From positions 25,769,969 to 25,833,968 of the forward strand of contig CM037838.1 of assembly GCA_021234535.1 (NCBI GenBank): a DNA stretch of 64,000 nucleotides, written 5' to 3'. The notes under the pieces were generated by a model that had not been told where the DNA came from, searched no databases, and was given only the letters and a program-made list of their open reading frames with translations. Source of the stretch: Stichopus chloronotus (lineage: Eukaryota > Echinodermata > Holothuroidea > Aspidochirotida > Stichopodidae). Numbering within the stretch: the stretch's first letter is position 1; every line of letters starts with the position of its first letter. The position numbers were made by a program, and so were the translations under genes. Positions 1 through 12,401 of the stretch are shown piece by piece.

Positions 1-3000
1 TTCCAAAAGATTAGAACTACTGCTTCTAAAAAATCTTCAAAGAATCCTTCACATCACTATGGAAACAACATGACAGAAAACACTCCAAAAGATGTTGACT
101 TTTCAACGATCTGTCACTGCTTCACTTCCTAATCCCTCTCTCTCCCTCTTTTTCAATCAACTTACATGCTTACATATCACTTCACTAGTTGACAGTGAGC
201 TGTTTACTCCAAGCAAGCATTCTACTCAAGTTGACGATTACAGAAAAATAAATACCTTTTGGTGAGTCCTCAGGAGTTGGCTGGTCACATAAATACTACT
301 ACAAGCATCTTCCAGGGCTCTACGCCAGCTACGACCTGTCGAGAGGTACTGCTTGGTCAAAGAACCCGCTAACAGAAGGCAAGATATGCTAGCAACATCT
401 GAAAATAAATGGAAAAAAATGAAGGCTCGGCATCCAAAAATACATCCAACTCTTACCTAGAGCCATAATCTCACTAGACTGTGACATTTTCTCCAGAATT
501 CAGGATGGAACACCTCAGTTTATGTGGAGCATGTGTTTCTTCACTCGTGTCATACTGTTATCACAAAACATTTAATTGAAAACAATCCAAAGAACAAGAA
601 AGTACACAACAATTTTCACTTCCTTTGTTTGCAGTTCCTTTTTTTTTACAATCCATTTTTCACCAGTTTTAGTCACCTCTGAGTTCACTTTTCATCTTCA
701 AGTGTATCTTTATTAACTGTTTGCTGCCCTCTTTTGACATTCCCATTCCCGTCAGGAGTGTCATCATGTCTCTGTGGCTGTACTTGCACTCGTTGGGCTG
801 TTGAACAGAGAGAGAAAGAGATCAAGAAATAAATTAAAGGAATGAAAAATAATGAGTGGGTCAATTATTGATGCAAAGGTGTCATATGTGGCAATTTCTA
901 ACCACATCTACAAACCACTCCAAATGATAATCAAAATAAGACCGTTCTTAAGCTCACAATGGAAACATCTGAAGACATTTGATACATGTGTGGAGCTTTC
1001 CATTGAAGGTAACATATCTTTTAGTATGTGAGATGTTTAATCTGACTAGCCAAGACTTGGTCTGCCTTGTCGAATCTATGGAACTTTCCTTTGGTTACAT
1101 CTTTTAAGTCAGCTCTGAAGACATTTTATTTCAAACAAATCTGTGGTTATTGCATACATATGTACTTCATTGTTCGGTGCATTAAACCGTGGGATATTGT
1201 GTTTCACATGCACATATGTAATGATGATAATAATATAGTTATCTCCCTGCTGAGCTTGGAATGAATTGCACAGTACATAAATTTAATTGACATTATGAAA
1301 ATAAAAAGACACAAAAACTGACACAAGTTGCATTTTGTCAATGGTCAGTATAAAAGCAAGACTTACATCTGGAGCTCACGGAAATCTCTACCCCTCTGTT
1401 TCTCATCGCTCTTGATATTTCACCATACTTTGGATCCATAGCCAAGATAAGTCTGTCAACATATAAAATGATGAGCACTACTATATAGTTCCTTCTCGAC
1501 TAAACTAAACAATTAATTTTCCTCAATCTCATCTTCACTCTCTGTCCCACTAATGTATACATTGAATCTTAAAAAGATATTAAAACCAAAACACTTCAAA
1601 TTAATATTCTTTTCATGATCAACAATGGCAAATCCTCAACCCACATTATTGAAAACAAAAGTAAAAAAATCACTGAAACTTTTTTCCACCAATGACTAGC
1701 TAGAAAAACAGTACCTACTGCTGCCTGGAGAAATGGAAAAGTGCTCTAGCTTCGTTTAAGTTAGTAGAATTCAATAGTTTCAGGTTTAAGGAAGCTGTTC
1801 CGGGGCTTCATCGAAGATCCTATGCCGTATTGACCGGGGAGATTCAACTACCCTTTTCAACAAGTGTTAAGGGGTCAATAGGAAGGACTTGCCTTCGTAC
1901 TTCCTTTTTCTCTCAGTCATGACTGCTGTACCCAGTTAGGCTCATTAGAGGTTATTTACAACACTTCTTTACACAATATGTGTACAATAGGTACTTGTTT
2001 ATATCACTGCATATTAATTACTATCATTCCTTCAAAAGATGTTGTAAATTATGTATTGTTACTTGTACACATGTTGTCAAAATCCACACAAATGAAAGAG
2101 TTCAGAGGGTAACCAGGCAGGGGGTGAACCTACAAATTCCAATGCTACCCCAAGCCTCTGTATTTGGCTTGTGTAAGATCAAGCGATACAATATAAGTCG
2201 TGGAAAAGTGTACGACATTGTAAATTACGTAGGCCTATCGTTACTTGTACACAGGTTGCCCAAAACCAAGCAAATGAAAGTGTTCCGAAGGTAACCGGGC
2301 AGGTGAACCCACCACTTCGAACGCTACCCCACGTTCTGTATTTGGCTTGTGTAAGTATAAGTCGTGGAAAAGTGAAGGGCTGATACAGAGAGCAAATGTT
2401 ATAAAGACCAACAGAGATGTTCTCTTATTCATATCAACAGTTCTTCTACAATAACCAAAGACCATGCACCCTACAGAGACTACCGGTATAAGTCGACTTC
2501 ACCACTGAAATTTTGGTCTAAAACTTCTTTGAGAGACCAAGGGGCCAAAGAGGGTAACAAACTGATACACAGTTTTGCTAATCAATGTTTGATTTGGTTA
2601 GTAGTCAGCCAAACTTGATCAGCAGACGTTAAACGATTATTGCAGTGTGAATACTAAGTTGAAAACTTGGCTCCCTCAAATATGCGGTACTATAAGCAAA
2701 GTCGTGGCTTTGACTTCAAACAAATGGAGAGAATTCAACTTTTCAGGTATAGGACCGGAGAAGTATCCCCAATTTTTCCAAAGCTTTACATCTAATTGGG
2801 CTTCCATGGGTTGCACTGAGATGCAAACTTGTCAATTTGGTAGGTGAATTTCGCCGCTGTTCATCCACGATCAGCATGGTATAGGATCCTAGATGAGTAT
2901 TCATACTTTCTGATCCTCAAATTGTAAACTAAACTAAACTAATTTTTTACCTTGAAAACATAAACACAAATTAAAGTATGACTTGCCTTACCAGTGGGTC

Positions 3001-6000
3001 TGACTCTCAGTAAATTTTTATTTTTTTAGACATTTTTTCTGTTTATTTTCGGATTTCTTGATAAACATTTCCTTGAAAGTTTCTGCAAATAACCTTGCAT
3101 CGTGCATGTATACAATTCATTTGCAGGAGGACTGCCAAAGTAAACTGTTGACTCTTTATTGGAGTTTCTTGCACGCAGAAGAACTGTTACTGAGACCAAG
3201 GGTTACCATGGTTACAGCGTACTTTAAATAAAATTCCAGTGTTCTAGTCATTGACTTTGATCTCATATTGCTTATATTGTCATTTTTTAGGTAACTGCTG
3301 AAAGAGAAAGTGTCAATACCTAAACTCTGGATGAGGGATAATTGTCGGTATTTCACCACCTATGATGCCTCTCTCATTTATGGTTAAGACTCCGTTTGGT
3401 TCCAGGAGGCCATTAAGTCTGTCCAAGACAGATGGGCTGTGGTGAAACAATAAAATAATGTAAAAAAAAATGGATGAATTTCAGCCATACAATAGCCGCA
3501 AATTGCGAAGCACCAGAGAAGTTCGGGTTTATAGAATGCTGGTTAAATGGGAAGAATTTCCATAAGACGTCTTCAATTTAAAAATGTCTACCAACACTAA
3601 AATGATAAAAGGAAACTGATTTCAAAGTACTGAAGTTGACTAATCAACCAAATGCACATGACAAGGTTCCTGTCTTAAAGTGTTACCACCAAAAAGTACA
3701 AGCACTGGCGAATTTTTCACAAAAGAAACTGAAGATAAAATCCATGTCTGAAATGGCGCATAGTAAATGTCTGGTATTTCTTACACCAGAGGAAATCAGC
3801 AACTTTACTGATGACACTCTTTTCACTTAAGTTTAATGTGATCAACTTTTTTCTTCAGTCCGATGGCAACTCTGTATTTTTTTTTTGTGCTTTCAAAAGG
3901 TTCTGCTATGACCATCCTGCTAGAATTGAAATGTCAGACCAGGTGAATACAGTGCGAATTAGAGATTGCAAGGTGGCTGTCACCTGCACTTAAATTTATT
4001 ATTTAAATGCTGTCATCTAAGTACAGTACCCTAATTCACTATGATGAGCAGCTCAAAAGAAAGGTCACCAAAAGCTGAAGATCAAACCACTCATCAAAAC
4101 ATACCTGCAAAAATTGACATTGTCGATGAGCAGCCAGTCCCCTTCTTGAAGAGCTTGTACCAGAAGTCCATCGACCCATTCAAACTGACCGCCTCCTCCC
4201 AGGACATGTTGGTCCCCCTCAGATACCCTCTCCGATAACAGCTGCAACTGTTGAAGAAGTTCATCCACATCTGACAAAGAAAACAAAAAAATGTGCGAGA
4301 CAGATGTCATGAAGCTTCTCTTTTATTTGCAAAGTGTCTACTATTCTAAATATTTACTATTCTCACTGTCAAAACTTGAATGATATATTTCTTATTCAAT
4401 GGACATATCCAACAAGAAGACTGACTCTGTTGATTTAAATGTATGAGGCATATCCTTACTTAGGGCCTTGCACTATATGTCAGTGCCACATAATGTTAGC
4501 ACCAATCACTTCATCGTTTATGAAAGAAGGTAAGGTTTTGGCCAATCACAGCGATGCTTCAATAAAAGACATCTTTGTTTCAATCTGACAGCATATGCAT
4601 CCTATTGAAAATACTGTATGTTAATATACATATAGCCTATGCTACTATTCTGTGCCATTATATGGCCTATACTAACATCCTGTGGCTATATACATAGCCT
4701 ATACTTAAACATTCTGTGCCACTGTTACCTTCTTTATGCCTCTTTCAACTGACTCTTTCTACTGATAATATATCACAAAACTCAAGTAGCTTGTACTCCT
4801 TGCTTGCCATATTAACAGACTAAGCAATGGTCAGTTCGGACTTCTTAATAAATGTAATTCAAATAATAAGCTGGGTAACTGGAACCATTTGTTAATGACA
4901 ATGACAACGAAAATGAAAAACTGTGATTAATATCTGTAAGCAAATGTCTGCCAACAGTTCATCACAAACTGAAATCTTTCGAACAGTGGCTACCTGAAGA
5001 CATCTGAGTCTCTGTGGCAAAATAAATGACATCAAATACAAAACTTGCAGACACCTTTTGAGGCAGTTGTGCTGGTAACTTAACTAAGTCAAATGCAAAC
5101 ACTTCCACTTCTCTGTCAAAATTGATATTTCAAGCGATATTCCTTGCCAAGAGTGCTGCAAACCAGCTCCTAAGTATCTTCATACTTTCCTGTTAGCCAT
5201 GCTTTGTTCTCTCCAACATCCCCTCACCTGTCTGTTCATGCTGTTGAGATAGGCTGTTTTCCTTCACTATGACCAAATGGTCCTCTAACTTCTTCAGCTT
5301 TTCCAAAAATTCTGTCACAGGAGTAGAATCATCTGAAAAATATATTTGATTCCACAGTATGAATAAAGTAGCAATCACCAAATTGACTTATATGGACATT
5401 AAATTTTAATTATCTTTCAATCATAAATTTGCAACTCTTAAGAGCACAACCTGCGCCAGATAAATGCCAGTTAAAACGATCATCACGATGTACAACAAAC
5501 CCAACCTTGAATACTTTACAACCTTGACTTTACACTACTCAATTTGTCCAGTATTTCCATTCCAACCTGCAAAATTTAAGCGTTCTGTATTCTGAGCTTC
5601 ACATTCAGAATTTGCCCTTGACATATAGCTCACCATATAAATGCCTTTCACTTACACACTAAATTTCGCTGTCTCTGGCGTTATAACTTATTAACTTTTG
5701 GAACAAGCTTAGCAAACATCTGAACCTCCATCCGATAAATACCTGTGTTTTCTTGGCCTTTCTTTGCAGAGGTCACCTGCGACCATGAAGACTGAACGGC
5801 TTGTAAAAGGGTCATCGCGTCCGAGGATTCCTTGAGACAAGTGCCCTTTAAGTTGAGGGTTAATTTCTCCGCCCTCCTCACCACTTTTTCATAATGACGA
5901 TACAGATCGGTCTGAAAAGTCGAGAAATTTGGACAACATTTGATATTAGTACAATAATTAACACAAATTTTTGTGTTCAATCCCCTAAAATGAATAAAGC

Positions 6001-9000
6001 TAGGAATCTTGGTTACATTTGATCAAACAAGTCTCTGCGGATTTCTGAGACTTCTTCTGCTCAGCTGAGAAGCTGTATGATCTGTGACTGGATAACTATA
6101 CCCCCCAGATATATACTCCCTGGACAAAACTGCCCCTCCCATAGGTGTGTTATTTCACCTGGTGGTGAAAGACAAGGGGGTATTTTATCCGGGGAGTAAT
6201 TGATGAGAAATCTCTTGATAATGGGTTTTGTGAACTTTACAATACAGAAAGAACTATGTTTGAGATTTAAATTCACATAAAGCAGTTATTGCTACAGCAT
6301 CAAATGAGTGACAGAAAGTGTATCAATAATTCATCTCAAATATATTAAATTCATTTTTTTAACACTGGTAGAACTTCTTGTTTGCCAATTTCCAAAATTA
6401 CTGTGTCATATTAACACTTTCAATTTTATAGTGCATAATGTTAACTTGATCTACCACGTGACACCTCAACAGGTTTTAATCAATGAATGTCACTTTCATG
6501 AACTGATAAATGATACATAAACAACTTTCTTTCTCCGTAAAGGATGAATAACTTATCTGATTTCTATTCATAGAATCCTATTTCTTCCTTTCCATGTTTA
6601 AGTTCAAGAAAAATCTACCTTCCAATGTTTGACAATATGAACAAAGAAATAAGACCAAACCTGTTCAAATCCACCGAGCAACTCTGTCGTATCCATGGCG
6701 CTGTTCATAGCTAAAATCTTGAGGGAGTGACCTGTCAGGGCAGCTGCCAATTTGGCGAGACTTGACTTCCCAGAAGCACTGGGTCCCACCTGCAAAAGAA
6801 GATCAGAATGATGACAGAAAACAAAATCATGTCTGATAATACAGCACAATTATCACATTAAATGGCCCCTTGACTTCAGGTAAAATTTGCTCCCAAGTGC
6901 TAGTGCTTAATATATGGCTGTAACTTACTTTACTAAGTTATTTCTAATCCTCCCATTTCAGGTTTTTATCATTTTTTCTTTCCAAATTGGCTTATATAAC
7001 TATCGATCTCTTCATATGTTGACTGGAAGATTTTAAAGACATGTTTTACTGTCAATTGAAGGGTTCTTAAATGAAAGAAAACAATTTCTCGCTGCAGGCA
7101 TTTCAAAGGCCATGCCAATACCTTGTTCCGAACTCAAGATATTGCTTGCTTAAAGAAAAATTTGTCTGGACGAGAAAGACGTCCAGTTGCCTATAGGTTT
7201 ACCAAAATGCCATGTAACAGTGGCAAATTATTGCAAGAAGTCTCTGCTTTTCTTTGAAACTGAGGCCCTTATTCTTGACATTTGACACAAGTGAAAATGT
7301 GGATTGTATGTGTCCTAGATTTACCATAAAATGTCATGGAAATTAAGGTCACTTCTTTTACACTGTTGTAATATTGCTTTTCAGACAGTCAAAGATTATG
7401 GAGAAATACAAAGGGTATTCATGTAGTTGTGCCTGGGTGAGATCAAGCGTTTGCCACTATGCAATGTAACATTCTGAAATATTTTGATAAAAATTCATAA
7501 CTTCCAAAGCAGACATGCTATTGAGGTAAGGTCTCTATGAATAAAGAGAGAAAAAAATTTCCGTAATTGGTCAATTCCTCTAAATCACAAAAGCATCACA
7601 AAATATTTGAAACCAAAGAATATTATGGAAATGGACCAATACCAGAATAGACATCCATTTCATCTGTAAGCACTTCATCAGAGATTCTAAAGGTTGAAGG
7701 TCATGGTGAAGCAAGAATAGATGCTGAGATTGGCTGGAATTGCTCTCACAGTTTTTCGTCTCCCTCGGGAGGAATGAATGGCCAACCTGTTATGAAATAC
7801 AAGCAATGAAATGAGACTGAATCATTTCCACTTGCTGTAGAAAGTATCAATAATTATTTTCTTTCTTTTTGATTCATTGCTTTCCCCCACATTCATTAAA
7901 AAAAAATCACTTTTTCTCCCCTTTGCAACTGATGCATTTTAAACAATTGTACCAGAAACATTTCAACAGCATCTAACATGTCTATTCATTCATTTACCTG
8001 CACCAGTGATGGTGTCACAAACACCTCTCTGCTACATCTGTATGCTGCCACCTTTCCTTCAAAGACCATCTCAAAGAGTGACAGCAACCGTTCCTTATCT
8101 TCTTGGAGTCTCAACCTCTCTGAGTAGATGAGGCTGACATGTTGGCTAGGATCCCAATGACCTTTGCCCTGTCCTTGGTCATGCATCATCAGGTCACACC
8201 ACCTAAACAGGTCCCTGAGGTTGAACTCCCACGGGCCCCCTCTCTGCCCAAAGGATCTTTTCACCTGCACTTCCTCACAAAGCTGCAAATAAGTAAAATT
8301 CCAAATAAAAAAAATGTCTAAGGTCAGTCCATGGCACTCACTCATTGGCAGGAAAATCGAAAACATTTTCATCTATGTAAATCACTGAATCTTACGTTTG
8401 CAGATATTGAGGTTTATTTCTACAGAGGTTCTTCTCTGAAGTGTGACCCTACTTTGTATTGGTTGTATTCTCCTATGACTCTGATTGGCTCTTGTGATAC
8501 TTCAAATATTATCACTCCTTTCTTACCCTTGACTAAAGACCTGAATAGTTTTTATCTAGTTTTTAATCTTCTTCTAATCTTTTATCTAGCTTTTAATCTT
8601 GTGTACTGTATTTGTTGATACAGAACAGAAGATTTTTCATTCTTGTTCAACTTCTTTTACTCTTGTACTATTTCTTCTTATCTGTTGATGCTTTCTTCAG
8701 GTAAATGCTAATTTGGTTCGACCAACACTCATAAACAAACACCAAAACTAATCATTTTAACATTATCACATATCACAATCTCACAGTGTCACAAATCCCA
8801 CAACACAAAAAAAAGGTTGGTCACTAAGTCGAAAGCCTCCCTCGCTCGGTCAAAGAAAATAGGGTGCACTCACCTTTTGCGAGAACTCCACCATCTTCTG
8901 TAGCATGGTGACTGGAATTGTGGGATACATGGTACTGGCTATGAAGAGGAGGTCCCCAGGTACCAACGGTTCCATGTACACCTGTGGGAGTGAATTGAGG

Positions 9001-12000
9001 GAAAATCATAAAGCGTGAGAATGATACAGGATGACAAGGACACCTCTTACCGCTCTTGGTGACTCTACAGACTTTGATAAATAGTTTCACTGTTTGTTAA
9101 TTCTTCCATGTGGAGGTGACATGTTTGCAGCAGACATGTCACATAAGAAAGGTCACATGTATCTCATTTAGCCTACACTCACAGCTATTCTGATTTTCAA
9201 ACTGTTTGGGATAAGTCATATTAGTGACACAGTACCATTGTAACTTTTGTGTAGTAATTTCATTCATTGCATGTTTTGAATGCGTTTTCTGCTGTTTATT
9301 GTTTGTGAGACAAATGCCCGGGTCCAGGTAAATTGAAAATCCAGGGAACTTCAAGTGTCACCAATGGCTAATTCCAGGAGCTAATTCTGGCCAAGTGAGT
9401 TGTTGTTGAGTAAGTCAAGTTGGCCAGTGCAGCCAACTTAAAGACTCCAACATCAACAACCAAGCAGCTTAATGACAACTACTGTCAGTTACAATATTTG
9501 ATAATGTTGATACTTCCATACTAATTTGGAGGAGGTGGGGGGCACAAACTAGAATCTGAACAAGTTCAGGTCATGGTAGGCAAAGGGTCTAACCCCACAT
9601 CTCCCCCACCCAACAAAAAGCGAAAACAAAAGACACAGGCAGAAATGACAATAATTTACCGCTTCACATGAACATAAAACGTATGCAGTTTTGGCTTTTT
9701 GCAGTTTTTGGTAGCATTTCTAACCTGAGTGAATCGATTTAGAAAGCTCTTGGGCAGACCTTTCCGACCACCTCCTTGTTTGAGAGGGTTCTGACATGCA
9801 AAAATTCTTGTCTTCTCGTGTTGAATCTGAAAGTACTTGCCAAGCTCTGGTACAAATATCTCACCGCGGTGATCCAGGCAAGCATTCAGTCCCTCAAGGA
9901 CACTTTGGGAAGCTAAATTTAACTGATAAAATGGAGAAAAATATCTGATCAATCATGGATCAAAGGGAAAAATGGGAAAATATGTAAAATCTATACTCTG
10001 GACCAGTTTAAGGCAGAAAAAAAATACTTTCAGAACCCTCAGTTTCATCACAAAATTGTCCTAATTCTTATAAATCAAATTTGAAATATACCTGGTGGAT
10101 GAAAGAGATGAAAATTTAATGTGCTTAGTCCAATGCAATTAAAGTAAAAGAAGTGGTTTCCAATAATCAACCAAAATGGTACAGTAGCTGTAAATTGGAA
10201 GAGAATTATAAAGAATAAAGACCCAGAATTTAGAGCTGGTAGCATAAACTTTTTTAGTTGGAATGAAAGAGAAATTGGTACCTCACCCTGCCAGCATAGA
10301 TTAACTTGCAACAAAAGTTTCTGACAAAAGAATGAAGTACTTACATCAAAAATTTACTACAATCTTGAGATTTCTCCTCAAGATATTAACATTTTCCAGC
10401 TAAGTCAAAAGGAATTTCAAACAAAAAATTATCGCATAACTGTACTATACTGTTGACATTTAATGATGCTTTCCATTTAAGCACTTTTTTTTTTTTTTCA
10501 AATACTTCACTATGAAGAAGATCACTGACACAAACCTCATCGAGGACAATCCAATGGCCAGCCTTCAATGCTTGGAGGAGAGGACCGTCCCGCCATGCAA
10601 ACTGTCCCCCCTTCGCCACCTTCGACCGGCAGGTCAGCACCAAACAAATCTGTGACATCCTGCAAGAAAGAGAAGAAAATTAAAATCCCAAAACTCACTT
10701 GAATGTCATGTACTCAATCAGCAAATGTTGAAGTGTATGACTGATATATAAATAGTGCCACCCACTACCAAAGGTGAAAAAGCAAAAAAAAAAGCAAATG
10801 TAACAGAAACATTTATTAATCATAATTATACTGGAGACTCACTTGCTTTGTTATGAAGAATTTTCCATAAAGAATTGTTAAATATTCATGGCCTACAGGA
10901 ATATGAGAAACAAGCACACCTCATTGTTCTGACAGCAAAACAAAAGTCACTATTGTCCCGACTTGACACCATGATTCTACATTCTATTGTTTTCCATCCA
11001 AACCCATCTCACTCACCCTGCTCCTCACATAATCACCCCCACCTTCCTCACCCGACACATGACTTTTTTCTTCTGTAAAACACCAGCCAAAAATCTGTGG
11101 CTGCATTGCTTACATTTCACGTCCTTCCTTCAAGCAAGCAACAAACATCAGATTTGCAGTACACTCACCGTTTGTTCAGATAGATTTATCCTAATGATGT
11201 CGTTCCCCGATGACTTGGCCAGGGCAGTCACGAGACTAGTTTTTCCAACCCCTGGAGAACCTTCCAGAAGGACGGCTTTGGGCAGCTGCAGGGCCCGGAG
11301 TAACCGAAGGGAATTTAAGGCCGTGGTTGGGGCAGAGAGGGTGTACTGGTAGACAGTAGAATCTGCCAGTGGTCCTAATACAATGCACATAAACAGACAC
11401 ATTAAAAAATATGACATACTAATAGGGTGCAAAATTTGAATGTTTTGGAGATGACAAATTGCGGTGTTCTGAGACACAATTCCTTCTGGTGCTGTTACTT
11501 AAGATGAGTTCAACTAAATTACAAGTAATCAAATTTTGTGGCCCTCTTTCTAATACAGATACCAACAACTTTGTCAAAACTGCTACCTCCATGTTTGTGC
11601 AAAAGTTGCCTTTGGCTGTACTTCACAATATCTTCCACAATTAAATGTTTGTAGGAACGATTGCAATCAAAAAGTATGAATTTTCTTCAACTTTGCAAAA
11701 GGCTCATCTAATAGCTGCTGTCTTTCCAGACTTAAATCTTAAAAAATCAAAGCAGGGCTTTTGTTCGGTTCACAAGTTTACCAACCTTTGGGTATGAAAA
11801 ATGGTGGTATACCAAACGATGATTCAGTCGTCTGGATCCAATCGACAGGCTCCCCTTCCTTCTCTGAGATGAATGGTGTCAGAGTTGAAAGGTTGATCCT
11901 CTGTCCTGTAAGTTTTGCAATCTGTTTCTGGAGGTACTCGAGACACTGCTGCCTTGCTCCACGTCCGACAGGTCTCTGAGTGAGAGTGTGGGCCTACCCC

Positions 12001-12363
12001 GAGACCATCCAGGAAGACGAGGCAGGCGCCGTGAATGTAAGCTTCAGTTGGTTCAAGTTGCCCAAAGGTGGTAGCAAGGCAATTCCCAGGGGTACAGCAG
12101 GTGTTGATGAAGTTGACCCAGGATAAGAGGTCACGAACACTGACTGTACATCTGAAAACAATTGACAGACAATCCACTGATATATGGTGGTATGCCAAAC
12201 ATGGTGCATCCATGCAAGTAACTTCCAAACCCTTTATCATCTTATGAGACAGTTTTCCTTCATTTTAACCATAATTTTCAAAATGAGAATAATTCCTTAA
12301 TTTAATTCTCTGCACAATTACACAATTATGACACTAAGTTGTCAAAGAAAAATAGAAATCACC

Positions 12364-12401
<38 letters not shown>

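Noticed and set aside
1..255. Another MDN1 exon at the left edge
   Set aside because: The only candidate acceptors lead to immediate stops, and no midasin-like sequence appears.
11824..12240. 138-codon minus-strand open frame read as one protein
   Set aside because: It crosses MDN1 exon 32, but its second half is the wrong frame after the one-base insertion. Only parts of it are real coding sequence.
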